This document shows positions 1-8,349 of a stretch of 22,738 nt of DNA, piece by piece. The stretch covers positions 1-22,738 of the forward strand of contig CAYSCH010000124.1 in the NCBI GenBank assembly GCA_964429355.1. The letters are read 5' to 3'. The first letter of the stretch is position 1. Every line of letters starts with the position of its first letter. Made by a program: the position numbers and the translations under genes. The DNA comes from JAAYAY01 sp964429355 (GTDB lineage: Bacteria; Planctomycetota; Planctomycetia; Pirellulales; Thermoguttaceae). A model generated the notes under the pieces. The model did not search any database. It was not told the DNA's origin and was given only the letters and a program-made list of their open reading frames with translations.

Positions 1-370
1 AGATCGAGCCGGCAAGACACTTTTGGGCAACCTCTTCCGTCGGCGGCAACTGCCGCCAGTAGGGCTCGCCGATGAGCAGGATCCCTCCGGGGCGGAGGCT
101 CTGCGTCAGAAGCTCGATGGTGCCGGCAACTCCCCCGCCGATCCACGTGGCACCGACACAGGCCGCCACGCCGGCCTTCTCGTCAGAGACGAAGCCGGCC
201 GCATCGCCATGGATGAACTCGACTTGATCGGCGACACCGAGTTCCTCGGCCCGGCGTTTCGCTTGCTCGGTGAATAACGGGCTCATGTCGACACCGGTGC
301 CGACAACTCCGTAATCGCGAGCCCAGGTGCACNNNNNNNNNNTGATGTTGAAGATCCGTGGAATATCCAA
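1..370 (-). CDS. SAM-dependent class I methyltransferase, partial (3' end off window; internal assembly gap)
   Basis: Transfers a methyl group from S-adenosylmethionine to an unidentified acceptor; expected to be cytoplasmic because no signal peptide is visible. The reading frame starts at a TTG (368-370) as LDIPRIFNI, preceded 10 bases upstream by AAGGAG (381-386 on the opposite strand). After the N run it resumes as CTWARDYG, then GVDMSPLF (end of the SAM-binding strand 2 region), FIHGDAAG (the acidic strand-3/4 motif) and LRPGGILLIGEPYWRQLPP (strand 5). This order is typical of the family, whose members often begin MDIPRIF. The glycine-rich SAM loop should lie between the two halves and is missing, so the gap must hide roughly 100-125 bases rather than 10. 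The C-terminus runs past base 1. It lies 89 bases downstream of the 460-2217 gene on the same strand. The fold call is strong; the substrate is unknown. Confidence 0.85.
   Translation of the reverse strand, partial: MDIPRIFNIXXXXCTWARDYGVVGTGVDMSPLFTEQAKRRAEELGVADQVEFIHGDAAGFVSDEKAGVAACVGATWIGGGVAGTIELLTQSLRPGGILLIGEPYWRQLPPTEEVAQKCLAGSI
333..342. other. Scaffold gap (10 N) inside the methyltransferase gene
   Basis: A run of exactly ten N. The flanking frames are compatible (9 codons plus one base on one side, one base plus codons on the other). The usual SAM-binding glycine loop is absent between the two halves, so 10 is a placeholder length. Confidence 0.97.
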
Positions 371-459
371 AGCAGATAATCTCCTTATGGGTGTGAATAT
401 ACTTGGTCACTACCTGACGTGCATGTCAATCATGGTTGTCCGAACGCGGCACGATCGTG

Positions 460-2217
460 TCACTGGTCCAGACTGTCAGGATTGAGAACCTCCATCTCCA
501 CCTCGTACGCCCGGTTCTCCGGGGAAAACGGGATCCGGATCTCGATCCGACCTTCCATCGCCGCCGCTCGTCCATCTTTCCGGTACGGGTTGTGGGGCAG
601 GGAGGGCCAGCGGACGCTGGCCACCTCGGGCAGCTTGAATCGGCAGCCCGCATAGATCAACTGGCCGTGCACGTCAGCGGCCGGTAGTGCAATCGGCTCA
701 TCCCCCAGCACGACCTGCTTGCCGCTGCCGGTGACAAGTGCTTTTCCCTCCCTGGGCAACAGCGTCAGATGGGCGACCACCGGCAGTTGCGACTGGCTGG
801 TCGTCTCGATCCGGTAGACGAGATGCCGATCGTCCTGGAGCTCCACGCGGGCTCGGCATGTCTCCGGCCCGTAGGTCAAATCCAAGCCCAATTGCGGTTC
901 GGTCTTGAGCACGGCCGTTGCCGGCACGTGATACAGCTCCCCCTTGGGCAGGAAATCGGGATTCTCGTCACCCGGCTTGTGGGCCAGCAGCCCAGTGTCT
1001 CCGACGGTGAAATTGCTCCAGCCGGGCTGCAGTTTCGTGTTTCCCCCGCCCAGGATCAGCCCCAATTGTTGGTGATAGATGCTCACAAAGTTCTGCCGGT
1101 CCTGGATCCAGCGGGAGGTCGAGACGGGTGTGACATAGGCCGACAGGCAGACCATCCACGGGCCTTTCCGCTGCGTGGCCGCCAGATCGACTCCGCCTTC
1201 CGTCAGCACGAAGGGCGCCGAGTCTTTGCCGGTCGAAATTTCGCTCGCAAGCCCCTCCTGGCCGTAGAGCAACAGCGACGCGATCAGATCCGCATCCAGT
1301 CGCTCCAGTCCCAGTTGGGCCCACTGGTTCTTGAGGTAGGCTCGGCCGACGGGCGAGAAGGTGAAACCCACATTGCCGGCTTCGATCGCCTCGTGATAAG
1401 GGTTACGCTGGTCGATGGTCTCCACGGACTGGCCGCCCGGATAGGTGAAATATTGGTGGAAGGCGGCCGCCTTTTCCAGCGACGGCAGCACGCGCTCGTC
1501 ACCCGAGGCGGCAAAGTACGTTCCCAAGGCGTCGACATACACGAAATCGTAAAGCACCACCGGCCCGCCCCCCTCCGACCAGTAGCCCCCTTGCGACTGG
1601 GACGCGATGACCTTCATCATGAATTCGGCCGCCTGTTTGCACCATTCGGGGCGATCCAGGGCCTTGCCGGCAAGGTAGAGCCCCATCGCATGATGCGTCG
1701 GGATGTTGTGCACCGAGCCCAAGCCGCTCTTGCTGATCCCCGTGTAGCCCAAGGCAAGAGCGTCGGACCAAGCCTGGCGGGCGCCGGCCGGCATCCGATC
1801 GCGAACCATCGTAAACGTGCGGATCCAGCGCGAATAGGTCCAGGGCATCCAGATCCTGCCCCACGTGCTGCCGTCTTTCTTGGTAAACATCCACTGCCCC
1901 CGCTCGTCCATGTTCGCAAGCAGCGGCTCGCCCGCCTTGACGATCACCTCGAGCAGCTTGGGATCCTGGTAGTACGGATTCTTCTCGGACGCAAGCGTGT
2001 AGGCCACGGCCAAGGGGTACATGGGATGCTGATCGCCGCAGATCCAGACCCCCGAGCCGAACCGGCCCGTTTGCGGATCGAAGGCGTTGAGCATCTCCGG
2101 CACCTTGTCGACGAGGGTCAGCAGCAAACGATCCTTGTACTCCAGTTCGGCCCCCGCAGCCGCCGTGCCCATCGATAACATCAATATCAACACCAGCGCA
2201 AAGCGGATTCGTCCCAT
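460..2217 (-). CDS. Secreted alpha/alpha-toroid protein, putative polysaccharide lyase or hydrolase
   Basis: A 585-residue exported protein. The start at 2215-2217 is chosen because GGAGAG lies 6 bases upstream and the protein then begins with a clear signal peptide (MGRIRFALVLILMLSMG, cleavage near AAAGA). A longer open frame to 2304 has no such start context. Residues about 30-370 are helix-rich with repeated aromatic and Trp-containing segments (GRIWMPWTYSRW, HNIPTHHAMGLYLAG, GGYWSEGGGPVVLYDFVYVD). This suits an (alpha/alpha)n toroid as in heparinase-like and other polysaccharide lyases. Residues about 370-585 look like beta-sandwich (short alternating strands, few helices). The paired His in PTHHAMG and the Tyr/Trp/Glu-rich loops are candidate active-site residues, but no catalytic set can be assigned with certainty. 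It diverges from the esterase at 2492 across a shared promoter region and may be co-transcribed with the methyltransferase downstream. A family-level lyase assignment is inference; a non-enzymatic hypothetical is possible. Confidence 0.7.
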   Translation of the reverse strand: MGRIRFALVLILMLSMGTAAAGAELEYKDRLLLTLVDKVPEMLNAFDPQTGRFGSGVWICGDQHPMYPLAVAYTLASEKNPYYQDPKLLEVIVKAGEPLLANMDERGQWMFTKKDGSTWGRIWMPWTYSRWIRTFTMVRDRMPAGARQAWSDALALGYTGISKSGLGSVHNIPTHHAMGLYLAGKALDRPEWCKQAAEFMMKVIASQSQGGYWSEGGGPVVLYDFVYVDALGTYFAASGDERVLPSLEKAAAFHQYFTYPGGQSVETIDQRNPYHEAIEAGNVGFTFSPVGRAYLKNQWAQLGLERLDADLIASLLLYGQEGLASEISTGKDSAPFVLTEGGVDLAATQRKGPWMVCLSAYVTPVSTSRWIQDRQNFVSIYHQQLGLILGGGNTKLQPGWSNFTVGDTGLLAHKPGDENPDFLPKGELYHVPATAVLKTEPQLGLDLTYGPETCRARVELQDDRHLVYRIETTSQSQLPVVAHLTLLPREGKALVTGSGKQVVLGDEPIALPAADVHGQLIYAGCRFKLPEVASVRWPSLPHNPYRKDGRAAAMEGRIEIRIPFSPENRAYEVEMEVLNPDSLDQ

Positions 2218-2349
2218 TGGTATCTCTCCAAAGGATGCCCAATCCTCCCAGAACAACCAGTACCGCCGGAAGTACGGTGGCTCTTCGTTCCCCCTGGGGG
2301 GCATTGGCTTCTCCCATCGAAGTTGAACCGGGGAAAAGGTGACAGCCGC

Positions 2350-2382
2350 ATTCTACCATCCGGCAATCGCGACTGGTAGAAT
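2350..2382. promoter_or_regulatory. Symmetrical divergent promoter/operator candidate (9-bp inverted repeat with two extended -10 sites)
   Basis: ATTCTACCA (2350-2358) and TGGTAGAAT (2374-2382) form a perfect 9-bp inverted repeat with a 15-base spacer, centred between the divergent genes at 2217 and 2492. Read outward on each strand the arm is TGG-TAGAAT, which matches an extended -10 (TGn plus 5 of 6 of TATAAT). No good -35 lies 17 bases upstream on either strand. It would give leaders of roughly 100 bases for the esterase and 125 for the lyase-like gene. It could equally be a dimeric regulator site. No binding protein can be named. Confidence 0.4.
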
Positions 2383-2491
2383 TGAAACTCCCGTATCCGC
2401 CGGAAGGGCATTCTGCCTCTGATTCAGTCCGGCTCCCTCCGGCAACGCGGCGACCACCAGCCCGCCTCCACGGGCGCACGAAGGAGATCTT

Positions 2492-3217
2492 ATGAAACGC
2501 GCATCACTGCTCTGTGTGACGACAGCCCTTTTCGCAATGATCGCCGTGCCGATTCAGGCCGGCGAGCCGAACGTTCAGACCGGCCAGCACCCCGCGACGC
2601 TGGACCGAACCATCCACGTCGAGATGGGATACCTGCTGTACTTGCCGGAGGACTACGCGCAGAAGGAATCGTGGCCTTTGCTCGTCTTCCTGCACGGTGC
2701 CGGCGAACGGGGCAGCGATCTCGAACTGGTCAAGAAGCACGGCCCGCCGAAGCTGATCGCGGCGGGCAAGCAGTTTCCCTTTGTGGTGGTATCGCCGCAA
2801 TGCCCCGAGGGTCAATGGTGGCAACCGGTCGAACTGACCGCGTTGATCGACGAGATCGTGGAGAAGTACAAAGTCGATGAAGACCGCATCTACGTGACCG
2901 GCCTGAGCATGGGCGGGTTCGGCACCTGGGCCCTGGCAGGCTACAGGCCCCACCGCTTCGCGGCAATCGTGCCGATCTGTGGCGGCGGTGAGACCTACCG
3001 GACGAGAGACTTCACGCACCTGCCGACCTGGGTGTTTCACGGCGGGAAAGACGGCGTGGTGCCTGTGGAACGTTCCGAAGAGATGGTCGAGGCCATGAAC
3101 AAGAACGGCGGCAATGCCAAGTTCACCGTCTACCCGGAGGCCGGCCACGACTCGTGGACCGAGACCTACGACAACCCCGAACTGTACGAGTGGCTGCTGC
3201 AGCAGAAACGAGGGTAG
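2492..3217 (+). CDS. Secreted alpha/beta-hydrolase esterase (CE1 / phospholipase-carboxylesterase-like)
   Basis: A 241-residue exported serine hydrolase, likely removing ester groups (acetyl, feruloyl or similar) from polysaccharides or oligosaccharides outside the cytoplasm. The ATG follows AAGGAG with 6 bases between. Residues 1-23 are a signal peptide ending near IQAGE. The oxyanion-hole segment LHGAGERG is at about 67-74. The nucleophile elbow G-L-S-M-G puts the catalytic Ser at 139. The acid is probably Asp187 in GGKDGVVP, and the His is His219 in EAGHDSW. All three members of the triad are in the usual order. The length is normal for single-domain secreted esterases of the dienelactone-hydrolase/feruloyl-esterase type often found in planctomycete sugar loci. 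It diverges from the lyase-like gene on the left. On the right it ends 9 bases before an assembly gap, so its downstream partner is unknown. Hydrolase fold very likely; the substrate is inferred from context. Confidence 0.88.
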   Translation: MKRASLLCVTTALFAMIAVPIQAGEPNVQTGQHPATLDRTIHVEMGYLLYLPEDYAQKESWPLLVFLHGAGERGSDLELVKKHGPPKLIAAGKQFPFVVVSPQCPEGQWWQPVELTALIDEIVEKYKVDEDRIYVTGLSMGGFGTWALAGYRPHRFAAIVPICGGGETYRTRDFTHLPTWVFHGGKDGVVPVERSEEMVEAMNKNGGNAKFTVYPEAGHDSWTETYDNPELYEWLLQQKRG

Positions 3218-3226
3218 GAATACTCC

Positions 3227-3236
3227 NNNNNNNNNN
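3227..3236. other. Scaffold gap (10 N) after the esterase gene
   Basis: A run of exactly ten N, 9 bases after the esterase stop codon. Real gap length unknown. A coding-like fragment on the minus strand runs into it from the right. Confidence 0.97.
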
Positions 3237-3403
3237 CACGATCTTGGTCTGCTCCGAGCAGGCTTCCAGCATCCCGTCGAGGAAGTAATATTCCGGGTCA
3301 ATGCCCAGCCGCAGATGCCGGCCCTTGTGGCCCTGGCATACAGCGCAGTCACATTCACAGCCACGGACTCTGAGTGCTGCGGGGCATTCCCCCTGCCGCC
3401 CTG
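3237..3403 (-). CDS. Unrecognised coding-like fragment entering the gap, 5' end unclear
   Basis: I do not recognise this sequence. One minus-strand frame stays open from just downstream of the M28 peptidase stop to the N run. It reads CECDCAVCQGHKG and then HLRLGIDPEYYFLDGMLEA and EQTKIV. In the last 31 codons about 26 have G or C in third position, as in the neighbouring genes, and the other frames show poorer codon use. No ATG, GTG or TTG occurs in frame before the start of this stretch (the in-frame stop TGA lies inside the peptidase gene). The fragment is therefore either truncated at its 5' end, a remnant, or the product of a scaffolding error. The cluster of four Cys within eight residues could be a metal site or chance. 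The rest should lie in or beyond the gap. Confidence 0.35.
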
Positions 3404-5623
3404 TTAGAACTCAATCTGTGTGACAACATCCGTGTGGTCTCCCCGCCCAGCAGACGCGGCCCAGGCAGGGCGGGCCTTGCGCAGCGGTTCGGCCGAAGGA
3501 GGAAGCCCGTAGTGCAGGGCCGTGATGCGCAGCTTGATCTCGCCGGGCCTGGTCAGCTCAATCTCCGCCTCGGTCATCTCGGAGAAATCCAGAGCGAGCG
3601 CTTTCAGGGGAGTTTCGACCGGCCGGCCGTTGAGCGTCACATCGGAGCCAAAGTCCGGATCCACCGCGACGATGACGCGATGCTGATTCTCTCCAGGCTT
3701 CAGGAGCAGTTTCAGGCGGCGACCGTCGTCGACGGCCTCTTCCGCCACGAGCTCGACGGTGGGGGGAGCAACGCTCATTTCCGCCTTCCACGCCACGTAG
3801 TGCGGCAAATCGTCCTCTGGGGGCCGCGCGATCGCGTGGCGCATGGATTCAGGGAGTCGTCCCAGATTGGCACTCGCGTAGAGACTCGCCTCATTGTCAG
3901 ATTGCGTATATCCCACCGAGACCGGCTGCGGCCATTTCTCCGAGTAGACCGGAACCACCATCGCGGGTACCAGCCCCACAACCGTCAGGCTCAAAACCAC
4001 CAAGAGAAATCGGAAGATCCGCGTATCTGCAGTGATCGTGGGAGCGATCAAGAGCCCGATCAGGGCCAGCGGAACCGTGTGAGCGAACGAAGGCAGAAAA
4101 CCGAGCACATCGACCAGTCCCCGAGCAAGCGGCAGCCAGAGCGCACAGGCCGCCAGCAGGAAAGCCAGGTTAGCCGACTCCCAGCGAAAGCCTCGCCATG
4201 AGGCAATGAGTCGGAAGACGCATGCGACGCCCGCCGGCACTGTGAACAGGTAGCTCGCCCCGGGCAAGTACCAGGCCGTCAGAATTCCAAACGCCGCCCA
4301 ATACACGATCATCACCGCGGGCGCGACGCCGCCCGAAGCACGTCTTCTGATCGGAGTCCAGACGAGGGCGGGTGTGCCCATCCCTATGCACCAGAGTGCC
4401 ACCCATATCGGCTGGGGCCACGACCACCACGGTATCGGCTCTCTCGTCCACGCGATCACCAACCAGGAAGCGCCAGCCCCCAGAAGGCCCGCCGCAATCA
4501 GCGCCAACGGCCAGGCAAACAACCCGAACAGAAGACTGCGAACCCACGCTTCCGATTCCCACCGGCTCGCCAGCAGCACCCCTACGGCGAGCACGGCGAC
4601 TCCGATCGCAACCGCCAGATTCCAGCGTTGGGGCCACCACACGGTGAACCAACCCAGCGTATCGAAGAACACCGCGTTCCCTTTCGGCAACTCCTCCAGC
4701 CGAACGCCCGAAAGGGCCTGGGCCATGGCCAAGAAGTGCTCGCCCTGATGCTGCACGCTGCCCAGGTCGAGGTTCTCCAGGTTGTCGCACGAACTGTGAT
4801 AGTGCGCCACCCCGCCGATGAAGGCAAAGTTCATACCGGCCACGCCACGCTCCTTAAACACGGTCAGATCCGTGTCGTTGGGGAGCATCTCGTAAATCGC
4901 CGGAAACAGCGACGTCGAAATCGTTCGCCGGCAGTGCCGCGCCATGAGCCGGATCAGGCCGAGGTTGTCCGGCCCGGTCTCGAACATGAAGCTGGGCCCG
5001 CGCGTACCTCTTGCTTCCCAATTCAAGACGACACGGATCTTGCTCATCAACGGATGCTCGGCAGCAAACGCTCGGGCGCCGCACAAGCCAAGTTCTTCCG
5101 CGTCGGTGATCAGGAAGATCACGTCGTTGCGGGGTGGCGGTGCCTGCGTGAGTATGCGGGCGATCTCCAGAATTGAGCACACCCCGCTGGCATCGTCGGC
5201 CACTCCCGGGCCCGCCGGCACCGAGTCGTAATGGGCAACCAGGGCAACGGCCTTGGCGCCGTCGGTTCCGCGCAGAGGAACGACGATGTTCTGGACCTGC
5301 TCGGTAACACCACGGTCGTCACGGGTGAACGCGGTTTGCACCTCCGGCTCCAGGCCGAGGGCGCGAAATTCGGCGATCACCGCGTCTCGCACGCGTGCGT
5401 GGTCGAGACTGCCCGTTGGGTGGGGCACGCCGGGCCGAATGATCTTCTTCAGCAGATTGCCGACTCGTCCGGCAGAGAACTCATCTCCCGCCGCGTCAGG
5501 CCCCCGGGCTTCGGGCGCCGCGTATCGCAGCAGCACCAATACCAGCATCAGCAGGAAGGCCGATACGTGCATAACGAACCACAAACTGGGCCTGCTCTGC
5601 CCACCATCCCGCTGCGATTCCAT
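3404..5623 (-). CDS. M28-family zinc aminopeptidase with a multi-pass membrane C-terminal region
   Basis: A 739-residue membrane-anchored di-zinc exopeptidase of the Fxna/ERMP1-like M28 group. The start ATG at 5621-5623 follows GAGGTG. A first membrane helix spans about residues 17-33, followed by the outward-facing peptidase domain (about 50-300). The metal and catalytic set is visible: His131 in AHYDS, Asp143 in VADDASG, Glu176-Glu177 in TDAEELGL (general base and zinc ligand), Glu203 in NWEARG, and His276 (or His274) in GVAHYHSSCDNL. About eight further hydrophobic helices fill residues about 310-560, ending near VVGLVPAMVVPVY. A soluble beta-rich tail follows (about 565-739). All key residues are intact, so it should be active on peptides at the cell surface or in the periplasm. 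It lies 78 bases downstream of the beta-helix gene on the same strand and may share its transcript. Its link to sugar degradation is not obvious. Confidence 0.92.
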   Translation of the reverse strand: MESQRDGGQSRPSLWFVMHVSAFLLMLVLVLLRYAAPEARGPDAAGDEFSAGRVGNLLKKIIRPGVPHPTGSLDHARVRDAVIAEFRALGLEPEVQTAFTRDDRGVTEQVQNIVVPLRGTDGAKAVALVAHYDSVPAGPGVADDASGVCSILEIARILTQAPPPRNDVIFLITDAEELGLCGARAFAAEHPLMSKIRVVLNWEARGTRGPSFMFETGPDNLGLIRLMARHCRRTISTSLFPAIYEMLPNDTDLTVFKERGVAGMNFAFIGGVAHYHSSCDNLENLDLGSVQHQGEHFLAMAQALSGVRLEELPKGNAVFFDTLGWFTVWWPQRWNLAVAIGVAVLAVGVLLASRWESEAWVRSLLFGLFAWPLALIAAGLLGAGASWLVIAWTREPIPWWSWPQPIWVALWCIGMGTPALVWTPIRRRASGGVAPAVMIVYWAAFGILTAWYLPGASYLFTVPAGVACVFRLIASWRGFRWESANLAFLLAACALWLPLARGLVDVLGFLPSFAHTVPLALIGLLIAPTITADTRIFRFLLVVLSLTVVGLVPAMVVPVYSEKWPQPVSVGYTQSDNEASLYASANLGRLPESMRHAIARPPEDDLPHYVAWKAEMSVAPPTVELVAEEAVDDGRRLKLLLKPGENQHRVIVAVDPDFGSDVTLNGRPVETPLKALALDFSEMTEAEIELTRPGEIKLRITALHYGLPPSAEPLRKARPAWAASAGRGDHTDVVTQIEF

Positions 5624-5701
5624 CTGTCCACCTCAAAGCTGTCTCGCCCAACACACCACCGCTGCTCGTCGAGCCATTTCCCGGAAACGACCGAATCTGC
5701 C

Positions 5702-7987
5702 CTACCGCCGCACGCTCGAGTTGGAAAAAGAAGGTCGTACCAAATGACGGGACCAGGCCTCCTGTGGCTGCGATGGGGCCGAAGCGGCCTTGCGCACTGG
5801 ACGGTCCGGTAGCGTGCCTCGATACTCGTCCCTGTATAGGCCGATCTTCTCCATCGGGATCGTCTCGAACGACGGCAGCGCCTGCTTGAGCCACGTCTGC
5901 CAATGCGAAATAGCGTCGTGCATTGTCCGCTTGCCGACGCCCGGATCGAATGGCTTGTCCCCGGTTCCCGAAAGATTCGTGAATCCCTTCACCTCGGATC
6001 CCTTGACGCTTCCGCTCGTGCTCACCGCCAGGTTGTCGGCCATCTCCAACTTGTCGAGCAGCTTCTTCACGTTCCCGTCGAAACTGCAAACCTCGTTGCT
6101 GCAGTCCACAAACACGTTCCGCAAAATCGGGTTGCCCAGGGGCTCGCGAGGGTCTTCGCTCATGATCGCCGCCAGGCGTGGATACCTGGTGCTCCACGGC
6201 GGCTGCATGTAGTTCAACCGCTGGGCCTTCTTTTCCAGGCTCCAGCTCTCATCGGCCGGATCGTTCCACTGCTTCCAGGTCATGCCGCGCGAGTCGATAT
6301 GCAAACCGATGGGGCAATCGATCACCAGGTTGTTCACCACGGGATTGTCGCGCCCGCCTCCGATCATGATCGCCCGCCCCGCACGGTAGAACACGTTGCC
6401 CTCGAGCGTGTCGCCGCAATCGCAGTCGTCCAGATAGATTCCCATCGTATTGACGTGCTCCGCGTTGCCGCTGCCGAGGTCGTGAATGAAGTTGTTCCGC
6501 AGAATATTGCCGCGACTCGTCCAATCCCGGCCGGAGTAGAATGCGCCGGCGTCGCCGGTTTCCATCACGACGCGATAGACTTCGTTCCGTTCAAACAAAT
6601 GTTCATTGCCGCCGTACAAGACCGCATTGTGCGGCGCATCGTGGATGCAGTTGTTGCGTGCCACTTGCCCGCAGTCGTTGGCCCCGATCCCGGGCGCGTA
6701 GGTGCGTTGAAAGATACCGAAGTGGTGAATGTGATTGTTCTCGGCAACGTTCCCGGCCGGCGCCAGCGACTTCCGATCCCCGCCGCTCAGCGAGATGCCG
6801 CCCCGGCCGATGTTGTACACATCGCACGAGCGCACCGTGCTGGCCGAGCCATGCAAAGAAATCCCGCCTCCGGCCAGGTTGGCGATGGTGCAGCCGGCCA
6901 GTTCGAAGTGGTACACGTTGCGAGCCAAGATTCCGTCGCCATGGCCGTACTCGAAATCAAGGCCCGCGAGCTTCACATGCTGCGCGCCATTTACCACAAC
7001 CAGGGGCTCGCTCAAGGTCGCCAGGACGATCTCCGCGCCGCCCAGTTCTTCCTTCGGGTAGAAGTAGAGCCGTTTGCGCGGGCGATCCAGATACCATTCG
7101 CCTGGACTATCCAATTCCTCCAGGGCGTTCATGGCGAAGAACCGGCGAGTCTTGGCCCCCCACGTGCCGGCGTTGATGCCGTAGGAGTGCGGCGCGGCCA
7201 GAGCCAGGATCTTCTTCTCCCGGTCGTAGGAAGCCACGCGAATCACTTCATCGCTCCAGTCGTGGGTCCAGTATCCAAGCAGCCACACGCCCTCTGCCAA
7301 GTTCCAGCCCGCCGGCCGCGGGTCGTCGAAGCGAAAGGAACCCGGGTGCAGCACTCGCAACGATGGATCGGTGGCCTCCGGCTGGGGAAGCCCGGTATCG
7401 ACGGCCTCGGAGAAACCCGCCCACCCGTCCTCGGTCGCGGTAACATTGGGCCACCGTGCAAGGGTCATGGGCTGCCGGTTCACATACAGCCACGGCCCGA
7501 CGGGCGCTCCATGAAAGGCGGTCTTAAACTCCGGAAATGCCCCGGGCACCTTGGCCGACAGGTCGCACACCCGCACCTTGTCACGCGCTGCCGCGTCCAG
7601 CCGCGATAGCACTGCCGCATCGGTAACCGGCCCGAAAGAACTAGAGTCCAGCAAAATGCCCCCCTGAAACCTCGCTCTGCCGGCTTCAGTGGTCCGGTAA
7701 ACAACAGGCCCATCCGCGGTGCCGCTATCCTCGGGTCTCAACTCAAACGACCCCTGCACGGGATAGATGCCCGGCGCAACATGGACCGTGACAGCTTCGC
7801 CGCTCTTCGAAGTCCCAGCCTTCCGCATCCCGCGGACCGCATCCCGTGCTTGCGCGAGCGTTCCAAAGGGGCTTTGAACGCTGCCGTCGCCGCCGGCCGC
7901 CGCGTCTGCCGATACGTACACGTCCACGTCGGCATAGGCACACGAAACCATTGCCAGGGCAAGCCACAGCCACATGCACCGCTTCAT
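5702..7987 (-). CDS. Secreted right-handed parallel beta-helix protein, GH141-like
   Basis: A 761-residue exported protein. The start at 7985-7987 is chosen because GAGGTGCAAT directly precedes it and a signal peptide follows (MKRCMWLWLALAMVSCAYA). The frame extends upstream to 8083 without a good start. The mature N-terminus has the pattern VYVSADAAAGGDGS...PFGTLAQARDAVR, then a carbohydrate-active signature: WLYVNRQPMTLARWPN around residues 170-185 and GEWYLDRPRKRLYFYPKEE around 300-320. From about 330 to 620 there are repeated short strands with N, G and D turns (AGLDFEYGHGDGILARN, NNCIHDAPHNAVLYGGN, RNNFIHDLGSGN), a right-handed beta-helix. This order resembles GH141, a family with reported alpha-L-fucosidase and xylanase activity. 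I cannot place catalytic residues from memory, so polysaccharide lyase or an uncharacterised beta-helix hydrolase remain possible. It diverges from the GH29 fucosidase gene, which supports a shared substrate. Confidence 0.75.
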   Translation of the reverse strand: MKRCMWLWLALAMVSCAYADVDVYVSADAAAGGDGSVQSPFGTLAQARDAVRGMRKAGTSKSGEAVTVHVAPGIYPVQGSFELRPEDSGTADGPVVYRTTEAGRARFQGGILLDSSSFGPVTDAAVLSRLDAAARDKVRVCDLSAKVPGAFPEFKTAFHGAPVGPWLYVNRQPMTLARWPNVTATEDGWAGFSEAVDTGLPQPEATDPSLRVLHPGSFRFDDPRPAGWNLAEGVWLLGYWTHDWSDEVIRVASYDREKKILALAAPHSYGINAGTWGAKTRRFFAMNALEELDSPGEWYLDRPRKRLYFYPKEELGGAEIVLATLSEPLVVVNGAQHVKLAGLDFEYGHGDGILARNVYHFELAGCTIANLAGGGISLHGSASTVRSCDVYNIGRGGISLSGGDRKSLAPAGNVAENNHIHHFGIFQRTYAPGIGANDCGQVARNNCIHDAPHNAVLYGGNEHLFERNEVYRVVMETGDAGAFYSGRDWTSRGNILRNNFIHDLGSGNAEHVNTMGIYLDDCDCGDTLEGNVFYRAGRAIMIGGGRDNPVVNNLVIDCPIGLHIDSRGMTWKQWNDPADESWSLEKKAQRLNYMQPPWSTRYPRLAAIMSEDPREPLGNPILRNVFVDCSNEVCSFDGNVKKLLDKLEMADNLAVSTSGSVKGSEVKGFTNLSGTGDKPFDPGVGKRTMHDAISHWQTWLKQALPSFETIPMEKIGLYRDEYRGTLPDRPVRKAASAPSQPQEAWSRHLVRPSFSNSSVRR

Positions 7988-8349
7988 ATTGCACCTCACA
8001 CAGCCAGATTGGTCGGATGATTCACCGATCTTCGTACAGTACCGCAAAAAGTCCGCGGCTATTGAAGATGTACGGTAGCACAAGCTGCTGCCACGCGGAA
8101 GTCATCAGCCAGTTCCACCGGCCATTTGCGGGCCCTTGCCTCCTTCCGGTGCCGAAATCCCCGGCCAAGCGGCACTTTCCCTGCCAAGTCAAATCACGTA
8201 TTCTGGGGAGAACGTTCGATCTGTCGACCTGTACGACCAACCTTGAAGATCGTTGAGTTCTTCACCCAGCCCCGCGACCCATGGGAGCAGACCGTTTTTT
8301 CGAGCGGTGGCTCGCAGTGGCCGTCGGCCCGCCGCCCGGGAGGTGCAAT
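7988..8349. promoter_or_regulatory. Divergent intergenic region between the beta-helix and fucosidase genes
   Basis: These 362 bases carry no convincing gene, although an open frame enters from the right with no start signal. Both ends abut start codons with the identical 10-base leader GAGGTGCAAT (7988-7997 read on minus, 8340-8349 on plus), which contains the ribosome binding site GAGGTG. The promoters for both operons must lie here, but I see no convincing -35/-10 pair at 16-18 base spacing on either strand. Confidence 0.55.

Noticed and set aside
396..429. Promoter for the methyltransferase from TTGACA (424-429, minus) and TATATT (396-401, minus).
   Set aside because: Each hexamer is good alone, but the 22-base spacing is too long for a standard sigma-70 promoter.
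769..2178. Long open frame opposite the lyase-like gene.
   Set aside because: Its translation is rich in Arg, His, Gly and Gln with no domain pattern, as expected for the antisense of a high-GC gene; no ribosome site.
2504..3364. Minus-strand frame running through the N gap opposite the esterase.
   Set aside because: The part beneath the esterase is an antisense shadow and the join depends on ten unknown bases.
5903..7609. 568-codon open frame opposite the beta-helix gene.
   Set aside because: Antisense shadow. The minus-strand gene has a signal peptide, a ribosome site and recognisable repeats.
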